Below are positions 1 to 7,974 of a stretch of DNA of 64,000 bases, piece after piece (the stretch's first letter is position 1; each line of letters starts with the position of its first letter). The notes below the pieces were generated by a model. That model did no database searches, had not been told where the DNA came from, and worked only from the letters and a program-made list of their open reading frames with translations. The DNA lies in contig DASYNP010000039.1 in assembly GCA_036008465.1 (NCBI GenBank), positions 1 to 64,000 of the forward strand. Reading direction: 5' to 3'. The position numbers were made by a program, and so were the translations under genes. The stretch comes from DASPSM01 sp036008465 (GTDB taxonomy: Bacteria > Planctomycetota > Planctomycetia > Planctomycetales > Planctomycetaceae).

Positions 1-514
1 TCCTCCAGCCCTTTTCAGAAGGCAAGCCAACGCGTTTCCAACGCGGATCTTGGCCAAAGAACGAGCTCAACCGGAAACCAACGTACACCACCCGCTTGTT
101 AAAATCTCAGCAAGGTTTGAAGAAACTTCCTTGCAATCGAAGCGCGCGAAACGCAGACTGAGCCCAGATTTCGGGTTTGATGCCGGTGGCTGTCGGTCGC
201 GTCGTGCGCTTCGTCGCGGCGGGGTAAACCATCTCCAGCCAAACAGTGTCTCCTCGTGGGGTCGGTCGAGGTAGGGTCGGTCGAGGAGATTTACTTCCCG
301 CGGCAAGGCACGGGCCCGATTTGCTGGCCCGATTTGCTTCTCGAGGTCCGCTCGCGACCTCTCGTCCCCGGCATTTCGCCCGAGGGAGGGTTCATCCTTG
401 CACTTGTGGCTCTCGTCCCGCTCTGCGTCGCGGCGACCGCGATCTCTTGGCGGCACGAGAAAGATGGTCTTTTGGGGTCTCTTTGCTCTGTGCGCTTCAT
501 TGAAAGGACGACTC
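1..514. other. Gene-free leader region upstream of the DUF1559 gene
   Basis: No reading frame here has a convincing start site or recognisable protein content. The only internal structure noted is an 11-bp direct repeat (gtcggtcgagg) at 261-271 and 276-286. The stretch just before 515 holds the ribosome binding site (gaaagga, about 502-508) of the next gene, so a promoter for it probably lies here, but no promoter boxes could be assigned. Confidence 0.5.
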
Positions 515-1747
515 ATGACCAGCGGGCGAAAAGGTTTTACGCTGATCGAACTCTTGGTGGTGATCGCGATCATCGCGGTCCTCATCAGCTTGCTGCTGCC
601 GGCAGTCCAAGCCGCGCGGGAGGCGGCACGCCGGACGCAGTGCCGCAACAATCTGAAGCAGCTTGCACTGGGCGTGCACAATTACCACGACGTCAACCAA
701 GTGTTGCCGCCGTCGGTCATCATGATGGTCGTCAACAGAGATTGTGGTCATCCTTGCTGCCACGCCTTCGGAGGCGTTACCTGTGGTGCGATTACAAGCT
801 GTCATTACGACTTTAACCTGCATACGTGGGGCGAGAAGCTTCTGCCGTACATCGAAGGGACCACGGTTTACAACAAAATCGACCAAAACTCGTCGATCCA
901 GTCTCCGGAAAAATACACGTGGGGGTGCGGCAGCCAGTGTTTCACGTCTCTCAATTCGTCGACCTGCTCCACGCCGTGCGCCGGGAGCTATCCCGCGGCG
1001 GCTGTGATTGCCACCTTTGTCTGCCCGTCGTGCCCCAGGATGGCGAACCCCTTCCCAGAGCAGCCGGTTTGGACGTGCTGCCCAGCGGTCAACGGTGGGA
1101 CGCTGACCAACGATGCGTTCTGGCCCAGAAAGCTCATGGGTGCGAGCGACTACCGCGGCCTCTCGAAAGTTTATCATGCCTGCGATAAGGCTTATTACGA
1201 ATTGCTGACCGGCAATAGCACGGTCCCCTGCGGCACGACCGCCATGGCCAACTGTAACAACACGAGTCATAGCATCGCCGGAACCATCACTCTCGAGAAA
1301 ATCAGCGATGGCCACTCGACCTCGATCCTCTTCACCGAGATCGCCGGCTGCCCGGATCTTTGGATCAGGGGCGGGGGGCCATGCGGGATCAAGGGGGGCA
1401 AGCAGACACGTTATTGCTACATTCACCAATGCTGCTGTCCTGGCTCCGTGCTTTGGACCAACAACCCGGGCGGTTGCTGGGGCTGTTTCAATAATGGCTA
1501 CGCCGGCAAGGGAGCAGGCTCCAATTTTTTCGGAACAACGCAGGCCCCCTCTCACGGGCCCGTCTGCATCCTCAATTGCACGAACGAGTGGATCCGGACT
1601 TTCGGCTACAGCTTCCATCCGGGGGCGGTTGGAGTTTGCATGTGCGACGGCTCGGCCCGCATGGTCAGCGAGAACATCAGCTTCTTGACGTTCATGGCCC
1701 TGTTGACCATTCACGGAAGAGAGCCCGTTACAGACTCGAGCTTCTAA
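515..1747 (+). CDS. DUF1559 pseudopilin-like secreted protein, unusually cysteine-rich
   Basis: A 410-residue protein with a type IV prepilin N-terminus: a short basic leader, the GFTLIELLVVIAII cleavage/methylation motif at about residues 7-20, one hydrophobic helix, then the LLPAVQAAREAARR stretch typical of planctomycete DUF1559 proteins. The C-terminal signature (FHPGAVGVCMCDGSAR) is also present. The start at 515 follows a gaaagga ribosome binding site; an in-frame ATG at 398 would put 39 unrelated residues before the prepilin leader and is rejected. It should be exported, processed by prepilin peptidase and held in a pseudopilus or on the surface. The family is massively expanded in Planctomycetes and its exact role is unknown. 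About 29 cysteines occur in 410 residues, including CC and CCC clusters, which is striking for an extracytoplasmic protein and suggests disulfides or metal binding. Confidence 0.9.
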   Translation: MTSGRKGFTLIELLVVIAIIAVLISLLLPAVQAAREAARRTQCRNNLKQLALGVHNYHDVNQVLPPSVIMMVVNRDCGHPCCHAFGGVTCGAITSCHYDFNLHTWGEKLLPYIEGTTVYNKIDQNSSIQSPEKYTWGCGSQCFTSLNSSTCSTPCAGSYPAAAVIATFVCPSCPRMANPFPEQPVWTCCPAVNGGTLTNDAFWPRKLMGASDYRGLSKVYHACDKAYYELLTGNSTVPCGTTAMANCNNTSHSIAGTITLEKISDGHSTSILFTEIAGCPDLWIRGGGPCGIKGGKQTRYCYIHQCCCPGSVLWTNNPGGCWGCFNNGYAGKGAGSNFFGTTQAPSHGPVCILNCTNEWIRTFGYSFHPGAVGVCMCDGSARMVSENISFLTFMALLTIHGREPVTDSSF

Positions 1748-1756
1748 GTAAGTCAC

Positions 1757-1784
1757 TTGACGGCGATTGCTTGACGGCGATTGC
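1757..1784. repeat. 14-bp perfect tandem duplication
   Basis: The unit ttgacggcgattgc occurs twice head to tail (1757-1770, 1771-1784), directly after the DUF1559 stop codon. It is probably a replication-slippage product; no function is apparent. Confidence 0.8.
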
Positions 1785-1803
1785 CTGACGGGAAAACTCG
1801 AAG

Positions 1804-1847
1804 AAGCTGCCTCCCGGAGCGACCGCTCGTTGGGGGGCAGCTTGTTT
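1804..1847 (+). terminator. Probable intrinsic terminator or attenuator after the DUF1559 gene
   Basis: A 12-bp stem (aagctgcctccc at 1804-1815 with ggggggcagctt at 1832-1843, one G-T pair) encloses a loop that can itself fold (gagcg/gctc). It is followed by a short T-containing tail (gttt). It lies between the pseudopilin and the lipoprotein genes, so it may reduce read-through into the second gene. The weak T tract limits confidence. Confidence 0.5.
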
Positions 1848-1898
1848 GGCCGCCCTAGCGAATCACACATCGTTTTGAGCGGAAAAGGAAATCACGGG

Positions 1899-2492
1899 AT
1901 GTTCCTGCGACCTTGTCGTGCAATCCGGGGATCCAGCGTGCTCGCTATGCTCCTCGTCGTCGGCTGCTCATCGGGGCAAAGTCCCAATCAGGCCATCGAC
2001 AAGGCGTTGGAAAACGCCGGGCAGAAGCGGGAGGCAGTCTACCCCCTGGCTGGCACGGTCACAGTGGATGGAATGCCCCCGGATCTCGCGGAGGGGGAAT
2101 GGATCGTCATGATGCTCAAGGACCCCGCGAACCCGCAGGCCGATGGGCTCTTTCGGCCCATCTCTCGAAGCGGTGAATTCGCCTTCGGAACCTTTGCAAA
2201 AGACGACGGCGTGAAGGCCGGCACTTACATCGCAACGTTCTCCAAGCTGAAACGGGGGCAGCACAAGGAGTACCCTGGCCCGGACCAGTTTCTTAACCTT
2301 TACGACGATCCGGATCGAAACCTAAAGGAATATCCGGAGCTCAAAATCGATCATCAGCCCCCGGGAAAAAAGGATTACGTGTTCGACCTGAAGATCGCCG
2401 GCCGTGAAGGGGCCGCCGCGGGTCCCAATGCGGTGACTCACTTCAGCCATCTCCCAAATCCCCCGCCCACAAATCCCCCGGGCAGCAAATAG
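1899..2492 (+). CDS. Small secreted lipoprotein, transthyretin/carboxypeptidase-regulatory-like
   Basis: A 197-residue protein with an N-terminal export signal and a lipobox ending at a cysteine (MLLVVGC, about residues 17-23). The mature part starts with a low-complexity linker followed by a beta-rich domain (YPLAGTVTVDGMPPD...) that resembles the small transthyretin-like lipoproteins often encoded right behind DUF1559 genes in Planctomycetes. The start at 1899 follows ggaaaagg at about 1881-1888; upstream in-frame ATGs would give a non-signal leader. It should be anchored in a membrane facing the periplasm. Its role is unknown; co-location suggests it works with the pseudopilin. No catalytic motif is visible. 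Confidence 0.8.
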   Translation: MFLRPCRAIRGSSVLAMLLVVGCSSGQSPNQAIDKALENAGQKREAVYPLAGTVTVDGMPPDLAEGEWIVMMLKDPANPQADGLFRPISRSGEFAFGTFAKDDGVKAGTYIATFSKLKRGQHKEYPGPDQFLNLYDDPDRNLKEYPELKIDHQPPGKKDYVFDLKIAGREGAAAGPNAVTHFSHLPNPPPTNPPGSK

Positions 2493-2610
2493 TCCGATCG
2501 GCGGCCGAAGACAGAAGACAGTCGAGTCGCGAGCTCAGTCGAGCCGAGCTTCGGGGTCGAAGACAGTCGAGTGGCGCGAGCCAGCGGAACGCGGACGGGC
2601 CGCAAGTTTT

Positions 2611-2734
2611 CTCCCCTCTCCCCTTGCGGGAGAGGGGCCGGGGGTGAGGGGTCGTCTTGCGAGAGGTGGCCGTCGTTCCATCGAGTCGATTAGCGGCCCC
2701 CCTCACCCCCAAACCCGCGAGGGGAGAGGGAAAC
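2611..2734. repeat. Inverted pair of a dispersed hairpin repeat (REP/BIME-like)
   Basis: The left unit contains a 10-bp stem (cccctctccc 2613-2622 with gggagagggg 2628-2637) followed by a 'gggggtgagggg' tail. The right unit (about 2697-2734) has the same words on the opposite strand ('cctcaccccc' ... 'gaggggagaggg'). Related words recur at 7427-7492 and 7644-7680. The arrangement of two inverted hairpin units around a short spacer is like a bacterial interspersed mosaic element. Which transposase mobilises it cannot be told from this window. Confidence 0.6.
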
Positions 2735-3021
2735 AAGAATTTTTATGTCGAGCAGCGCGCTGGACCGACACCACCGGTTTGCACGGCTCGACTGAGCTCG
2801 TCCAAGCTCCGAAAAGCCCCGTTCGGGCGACGCTCTCGGGCCGAACGTGCGTGCCAGCCCCCTCGCGGGGACTCAAACAGGAACAGACTGTATCGCTGAT
2901 CGTCATCGTTTCCGAGAAAACGGTAGTATTCTCGGAGTCCGAAGAAACGGTTGGATTTCCGGGACGATGCCGCTCGTTGCCCGGGCCTTCACTGAATCGA
3001 TGCTCGCGATTCGCACGACGG

Positions 3022-3047
3022 TCGAGCCTTTCACGCGAAAGGCTCGA
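3022..3047. repeat. Perfect 11-bp inverted repeat
   Basis: tcgagcctttc (3022-3032) and gaaaggctcga (3037-3047) are exact reverse complements around a 4-base loop. It lies about 135 bases downstream of the histidine kinase stop on the minus strand. No T tract follows on either strand, so a terminator role is not supported; a regulator site or mRNA 3' stem is possible. Confidence 0.7.
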
Positions 3048-3180
3048 ATCGAGCCCTCGTCAGACGCTGCTTCTGCTCGGAGGAATCATGCGCTGTCGGT
3101 CGCTTAATGGCGCGTCTGAATAAACGTTCGAGATTGCAGGCGTGCCGTGTGTGGGCGCCCACGGGCAATCGTTGAGGGGA

Positions 3181-5484
3181 CTAGGCAAAGCCGATCAGCG
3201 CCAACAATTTCCTCAGGGCGGCAGGCTCAACCGGCTTTGTCAAGTGATGGTCGAACCCTGCGTCTAATGCCCGGCGTTTATCTTCCTCTTGTCCCCAGCC
3301 GGTCATGGCGATGATGGCGACTCTTCTATCCCCCGATTGATCTCTGATCAACTTTGCCGCCTCGTAGCCATTGAGCTTGGGTAAGCCGATATCGAGCAGC
3401 ACCACCTCGGGCTGGAAAGTCGCAGCCGCTTGCACTGCCTCCAGACCATCATGGGCCAATTGGATCTCGCTGCCCGCGCGCCGGAGAATAATCGCTAAAC
3501 TATCGGCAGCATCGGTGTTGTCGTCGACAATCAGGATGCGATGTTTGAACGGGGAATGGAATCCTTCATCAGGTTCCCCCGGTTCCTGGCGTGCCTCCTG
3601 GGCTGGGGCGTCAATCACCGGCAGCCGAACGATGAACTCGCTCCCTGCACCTCGACCACTGCTGCGGGCAGCGATATTTCCGCCGTGGAGTTCGACGAGT
3701 CCTCGAACTAAGGCCAGGCCCACACCCAGGCCGCCTTGCGACCGCTCAAGAGCCGGAGCGGCTTGGGAAAACATCTCGAAGATTTGCGGCAGATGTTCGG
3801 CATCGATCCCAATTCCCGTGTCCCGGACCGAGACCGAGACCTCGCCTTCCAGCCGCTCGACAGTCAACCAGATGTGCCCACCCTTCTCGGTATATTTCGC
3901 CGCATTGTTGAGCAGATTACAGAATAGCTGGGCGAGCCGAGTGGGATCTGCGTTCAGGATGACCGGTTCGCTTGACATCGAAAGGGTGAATTGATGGGAC
4001 TGTGCTTTGAAGAGAGGGCGGCACTCCTCCACCGCATTTAGCACGACGGATGCCAGTTCGACCCGCTCTCTGCGCAGTCGGAGCTTCCCGCTGGTGATGC
4101 GGGCAACGTCGAGCAGGTCGTCAATCAGTCGGACCATGTGTCCAAGTTGCCGCTCCATCATGCTGTGGACAGTGTCAATGGTGGCGGTGTCATCCCCTGC
4201 TTGTCGAAGAATTTCGACGGCGTTGCGGATCGGTGCCAGCGGATTACGAAGTTCATGAGCAAGCGTTGCCAGGAACTCGTCCTTCCGGCGGTCAGCATCC
4301 TTGAGGCTTTCTTCAACCCGCTTTCGCTCGGTGATGTCCATGTTCACACCCACGATGCGCTCGGGCTTTCCATGAACATCGTTGAACGCAATGGCCCTCG
4401 CCTCCAACCAGTGAACGCTGCGATCCGGCCAAATCACCCGAAATTCTGAGAAATATTTGCCGGTTTCGAGCGCCCGCCGCACGTCCGCTTCCGCTATGGC
4501 GAGATCGTGGGGGTGAAGCAGCTTCGCCCATGCCTCGTAGGTGCCGGCGAACGTGCCTGGCTTCAAGCCGTACAGCGCCTCAATTTCGGGCGACCACTTA
4601 TTTTCATCGGTCTGTGCGTTCCACTCCCAGTGACCGATTTTTCCGATGCTGTGGACGAGTTTGAAAATTTCCTGATCCCGGCGCAGTGCAACTTCCGACC
4701 GCTTGCGCTCGGTGATGTCCCGGAACACCAGAAGAATCGAATCAGCGCCGTCACGCGATAAGCGGCGCGCGTCGAGCAGAAGCGTTCGGCGCCCGATTGG
4801 GGAGATGTCGCACTCGATCTCAAGGCTTTGTAATTCGGTATTATCGGACACGATCGCTCTCAGTAAGGCCCAGAGCTCCGACGTTTTCCAGTCGTCGTTT
4901 CCCAGGTCACGCAGCGGAACGCCTTGCGTCGTCTCGCGTGACGCTCCAAACATCGCATAGAAGGCCCGGTTGGCGGTCTGCACACGCAGGTCACGGTCCA
5001 AGACCAACAGCGGCTCGACCACCGTGTTGAGGATCGCTTTGGTGTATTCACGTTCGTAAATTGCCTGCTCGATACTTGCCCGGAAAGCGGTCACATTCGT
5101 GAACGTCAGGACGGCGCCCTCAATCTGGCCCGTGTTGGACCGATAGGGAGCCAGTCGGAGCAGGAATCGCCGGTCACCAACCTGGATTTCTCGCCGGCTG
5201 GGCGCATCATCAGCGATCACTTGCGCACAGAGGTTCCGGCAATCCTTCACATTCGCGAGTGCTTCGATATCGCAAGCGAGCCGGCCAAGATCCGACGGTG
5301 CGAGACCGAGGGCGTCGGTGGCCGCCCGATTGAACAGGGCCAGCCGGCAGTCGCGGCCGACGACCACGATGGGAAGATCGACCGTTTCTAGGATGCCGGC
5401 GACTGAGTGCGCGGCGGCAGCGAGGCCTTGCAGATCGCTACCAAGCTTCGTTCCGACAGGACCTGTGCTGGGGCCCATGGCCAC
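3181..5484 (-). CDS. Soluble hybrid histidine kinase: three PAS domains, HisKA, HATPase, receiver
   Basis: A 767-residue sensor kinase with no membrane segment. PAS domains lie at about 25-135, 145-262 and 270-388 (the last two end in the usual DITERKR motif). HisKA follows with phosphoacceptor H410 (TLAHELRNPLAPI), then HATPase_c with N box (NLLNNAAKYTE, about 523-533), G1 (DTGIGID, about 555-561) and G2 (GGLGVGLALV). A receiver domain covers about 648-765 with phosphoacceptor D698 (LLDIGLPKLNGYEA). It should autophosphorylate in response to a cytoplasmic signal and pass the phosphate to its own receiver; an output protein is not encoded nearby. The start is a GTG at 5484, or the ATG at 5478, only a few bases after the MEDS gene, so the two are co-transcribed and probably share a signalling path. 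Confidence 0.93.
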   Translation of the reverse strand: MAMGPSTGPVGTKLGSDLQGLAAAAHSVAGILETVDLPIVVVGRDCRLALFNRAATDALGLAPSDLGRLACDIEALANVKDCRNLCAQVIADDAPSRREIQVGDRRFLLRLAPYRSNTGQIEGAVLTFTNVTAFRASIEQAIYEREYTKAILNTVVEPLLVLDRDLRVQTANRAFYAMFGASRETTQGVPLRDLGNDDWKTSELWALLRAIVSDNTELQSLEIECDISPIGRRTLLLDARRLSRDGADSILLVFRDITERKRSEVALRRDQEIFKLVHSIGKIGHWEWNAQTDENKWSPEIEALYGLKPGTFAGTYEAWAKLLHPHDLAIAEADVRRALETGKYFSEFRVIWPDRSVHWLEARAIAFNDVHGKPERIVGVNMDITERKRVEESLKDADRRKDEFLATLAHELRNPLAPIRNAVEILRQAGDDTATIDTVHSMMERQLGHMVRLIDDLLDVARITSGKLRLRRERVELASVVLNAVEECRPLFKAQSHQFTLSMSSEPVILNADPTRLAQLFCNLLNNAAKYTEKGGHIWLTVERLEGEVSVSVRDTGIGIDAEHLPQIFEMFSQAAPALERSQGGLGVGLALVRGLVELHGGNIAARSSGRGAGSEFIVRLPVIDAPAQEARQEPGEPDEGFHSPFKHRILIVDDNTDAADSLAIILRRAGSEIQLAHDGLEAVQAAATFQPEVVLLDIGLPKLNGYEAAKLIRDQSGDRRVAIIAMTGWGQEEDKRRALDAGFDHHLTKPVEPAALRKLLALIGFA

Positions 5485-5489
5485 CGCGC

Positions 5490-6374
5490 TTAGCCTTTTG
5501 CATTACGGTAGAATTTGCGGCTCCGTGTCAGCACCGAATCTGCGACGCGCGGCAGCGTGTCACGCAATGCCAGAAGCAATGCCTGAGAACGCGGCATTTG
5601 GAACGGCGACGAATAGCGCGAGAGGAGCTGTTCTTCCAACACGCGGGCCTCATCGGCACCCACCGTCTCGCGGAGCGCATCGGCCACGGCACGTTCGAGG
5701 CGAGCGTAATCCTCTACCGGGATCAGGTGAGAGTGGTTTTGCCCGAGGCGCGGCAGCATGCGCGAGTGCACGTCACCGTTGAAGTTGTCCATCACGAAAG
5801 AGCAAAAGATGGCGATCTCGTGATGCTTGGCGAGTTTGTCAAATTGATCCTCGAGGTCCATGCTGGCCGCGACGTTTCCCTGTTCCCAAAGGATGTTTAC
5901 CATCTCTCCCCACCAGCGAACCTTCGGATAGCGCCCCCCTCCGCGGGCCTTTGCGATGACATCCGCGGCCAAGCCCAGGAACACGGGAGCATCCGGCATG
6001 GCCTCGCACATAAACTGCGGTAGAAGTTCGTCGGCGTCCACGACTGTCAGCTGTCCGCGCTCTTGTGCGCCTTGTGTATCCACGCCTTCAGCTTCGAGGC
6101 GAGGCCGGAATGCGTCCCAATGAGCGGCAGTCGGTACAAGAATGACGCCCTCTCCGTTCGCGATCGCGGAAGCTGCGAAGCGACAGACGGCGCGATTAAG
6201 AAACTGTTGATCCTGATAAAGCTGGACGATGTGATCCCGTGGCCCCGCGCTGGCCAGAAGGCCGCCCCAAGGCTCTCGCTGGTCCAGGTCACCAACCGCT
6301 TCAAGTGGCGAAGTGGGTGCAGCGTCGGCATCTATTTCGCCTTGTATCTGTCCCAAGTTGTTATTTGGATTCAT
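5490..6374 (-). CDS. MEDS-domain (DcmR-type sensory) protein
   Basis: A 294-residue protein. The stretch DHIVQLYQDQQFLNRAVCRF, then GEGVILVPTAAHWDAF and the later WWGEMVNILWEQG segment, match the MEDS domain (methanogen/methylotroph, DcmR sensory domain), which often accompanies histidine kinases and anti-sigma circuits. No transmembrane segment and no kinase motif are visible; the C-terminal 60 residues are helical. The start at 6374 is chosen because ggaggt precedes that ATG by a few bases, whereas the ATG 33 bases upstream lacks such a site. It is the first gene of a two-gene unit with the hybrid kinase, which starts just after its stop. The ligand is unknown. Confidence 0.82.
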   Translation of the reverse strand: MNPNNNLGQIQGEIDADAAPTSPLEAVGDLDQREPWGGLLASAGPRDHIVQLYQDQQFLNRAVCRFAASAIANGEGVILVPTAAHWDAFRPRLEAEGVDTQGAQERGQLTVVDADELLPQFMCEAMPDAPVFLGLAADVIAKARGGGRYPKVRWWGEMVNILWEQGNVAASMDLEDQFDKLAKHHEIAIFCSFVMDNFNGDVHSRMLPRLGQNHSHLIPVEDYARLERAVADALRETVGADEARVLEEQLLSRYSSPFQMPRSQALLLALRDTLPRVADSVLTRSRKFYRNAKG

Positions 6375-7035
6375 TGCTACCTCCGGACCAAAATGCATTG
6401 CCTCCACGGACGGACCACGACGCCCTGGCCCGCCAGCTCCTGCGCCACCGCGACCAGTAACTCTGACCAGTTGCGCTCTCTAAACCAGGAATATTCCTGC
6501 GATAGGCCGTCGCCGACTGCCATCGGACACGCTCATTCAGTTTTTTCTTGCCTGATCCCTCCAGCAGGGCGATTGAGCAGCGCCTCAAGCTCGTCACGCA
6601 AATAAAGCCGGTATGCATGAACTGTGACGTCTTGCTTGGAGCTTGCCCGCCCGATCCCAATTGCGAAGCGTTTTCGTGGTCACGCCAAAAATCGACGCTG
6701 CCTACGCGCACCCTAAAGACACTCATGACTAGAGTCAAGTGCCGGTATGCGGACGACTGAACTCGTTTTCTTGCTCGGACCCGAGATCGAAAACGTTGGT
6801 TTTGCGCTTCAGGGCCCGGACCGCCATGAGCCGACAAAAGACTTCTGCCGGCGGCCCCGGCCAGACCGGACCAGCGTGGCCAGAAAAAGTTTCAAAGTTG
6901 TTTACACGGGCGTGGAAACTCGGTCTCGGCGGCGGCTGCTTTTTGCGGTAGGCTGGAGATAGGCGTCGTGCTGCGCGGAGCGCGGGAGATTCACAGTGCG
7001 CGCCGGCGGATCGCATTGCCGATTGCCGGTCCGCC

Positions 7036-7116
7036 CTGTCTGGTGCAGAGGCTGTCTGGTGCGAGACCGGTTCTGGCGCGGAGGCTCTCTGGTGCGAGGT
7101 TGCCTCTGGCGCGGAG
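7036..7116. repeat. Imperfect tandem repeat array
   Basis: Variants of 'tctggtgcgagg' and 'tctggcgcggagg' alternate several times within about 80 bases. This suggests duplication of a short G-rich unit. It is not translated in any convincing frame. Confidence 0.55.
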
Positions 7117-7191
7117 GCGAGGGCGGCCAGAGTCTGTCCGGTGGGGATAAAGATTCCCGCCGGGAACGAAAAATAGATTCCCGCCGGTGAT

Positions 7192-7226
7192 GGGAATCCT
7201 TTTTCACTAGGGAGGAAAGGATTCCC
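7192..7226. repeat. Perfect 11-bp stem-loop
   Basis: gggaatccttt (7192-7202) pairs exactly with aaaggattccc (7216-7226) around a 13-base loop. Two related 'gattcccgccgg' words precede it, so this may be the conserved core of a small repeat family. Confidence 0.6.
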
Positions 7227-7372
7227 GGCAATCCCGGACCCGGATTTTGAACAGGAGGTAACTGAGACAACAGAGGTCAGACTACGTTGCCCCCCCTCCG
7301 TTACCTCTTGTTGCCTCCTGTGCGAAACTTAGTCCGGCGACGAGTTGGCTCCGGCCCGTGGAACGCGACACG

Positions 7373-7697
7373 GGTGGGACGGGACTCTTGCTTAGGAAGA
7401 GCACGGACTGGACCGAAGGGAAGATGCCCTCATCCGGTGCCCTCTCCGACTCGGCTGAGCTCGCCGAAGTCCAGCAGACAGGGCGAGGGTGAAACCGGTG
7501 GGACGGGACTGTTTCGCAAGCCGCTGGGACAAGTTCGCGGGATCACAACTTGTCCCACCTTAATGCCCGTTCGAAGAACAACTTAGGATGAGCAAACGGT
7601 GGGACGGGACACACATCTTGATAAGGGCGAAACGCACAGAGCGCTCACCCCGGCCCTCTCAGGGGACTGGGAGAGGGTGAAACTGGTGGGACGGGAC
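7373..7697 (+). repeat. Four dispersed copies of a 13-bp direct repeat (ggtgggacgggac)
   Basis: Exact copies occur at 7373-7385, 7497-7509, 7598-7610 and 7685-7697, spaced 124, 101 and 87 bases apart. The inverted word aacttgtccca (7547-7557), paired with tgggacaagtt (7525-7535), uses related sequence. The spacers differ, so this is not a CRISPR or simple tandem array; it is more like nested copies of a short interspersed element. Confidence 0.65.
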
Positions 7698-7783
7698 ACT
7701 TCCGCGGAATGAGGGACCAAAGCGGTCCCACAGGCCCACCATTCTTGAAGTTTGAACGGTTGAGCGCACGGATTGCTAATCAT

Positions 7784-7819
7784 GGTGGGCCGGCGACCGC
7801 TGCGCGGTCTTGGCCCACC
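7784..7819. repeat. REP-like hairpin
   Basis: ggtgggcc (7784-7791) pairs with ggcccacc (7812-7819), and inside it gaccgc (7795-7800) pairs with gcggtc (7804-7809). This gives a long interrupted stem with a 3-base loop, typical of bacterial repetitive extragenic palindromes. Confidence 0.6.
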
Positions 7820-7852
7820 CTACTGCTTCGTCTACGACAAAAAGGGGGGGTT

Positions 7853-7950
7853 GGTGCCACTGTCGGCAGCTTTGGGCCGCCAGTGATCTTCGTGCTAAGC
7901 CGATCTGGAGGCGAAGACACTGGCGGGCCAAAGCCCCCGCCAGTGGCACC
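7853..7950. repeat. 33-bp near-perfect inverted repeat downstream of the GH57 gene
   Basis: The left arm 7853-7885 and right arm 7918-7950 match at 29 of 33 positions as reverse complements around a 32-base loop. The element ends 25 bases beyond the stop codon of the minus-strand GH57 gene, so its transcript would carry this stem at its 3' end. It could be a short non-coding mobile element or a transcript-stabilising or terminating structure; there is no T tract. Confidence 0.65.
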
Positions 7951-7974
7951 CACAAATTTGGCCTCGATGGTCCA

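Larger units (their letters stand above)
2493..3180. other. Gene-free stretch with inverted repeats
   Basis: This is a 688-base region between the lipoprotein gene and the converging histidine kinase gene. Frames here look like random translation of GC-rich sequence. It holds two oppositely oriented copies of a G/C-run repeat (2611-2650 and about 2697-2734) and a perfect inverted repeat at 3022-3047. I see no RNA gene in it. Confidence 0.6.
6375..7974. other. 1.6-kb repeat-rich gene-free region
   Basis: No reading frame here has recognisable protein content. The region is built from short repeats: an imperfect tandem array (about 7036-7116), duplicated gattcccgccgg words, a stem at 7192-7226, an aca-ggagg inverted pair (about 7252-7321), four direct copies of ggtgggacgggac, a stem at 7525-7557, a REP-like hairpin (7784-7819) and a large inverted repeat (7853-7950). 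It looks like an accumulation site for small non-coding mobile repeats between two minus-strand operons. Confidence 0.6.

Noticed and set aside
2644..3123. 159-codon plus-strand open frame after the lipoprotein gene
   Set aside because: It runs through a hairpin repeat and an inverted repeat, and its translation is Arg/Ser-rich without any domain.
7373..7697. Possible CRISPR-like array (four 13-bp repeats)
   Set aside because: Repeats are too short, spacers differ in length (74-111 bases) and no cas genes are present.
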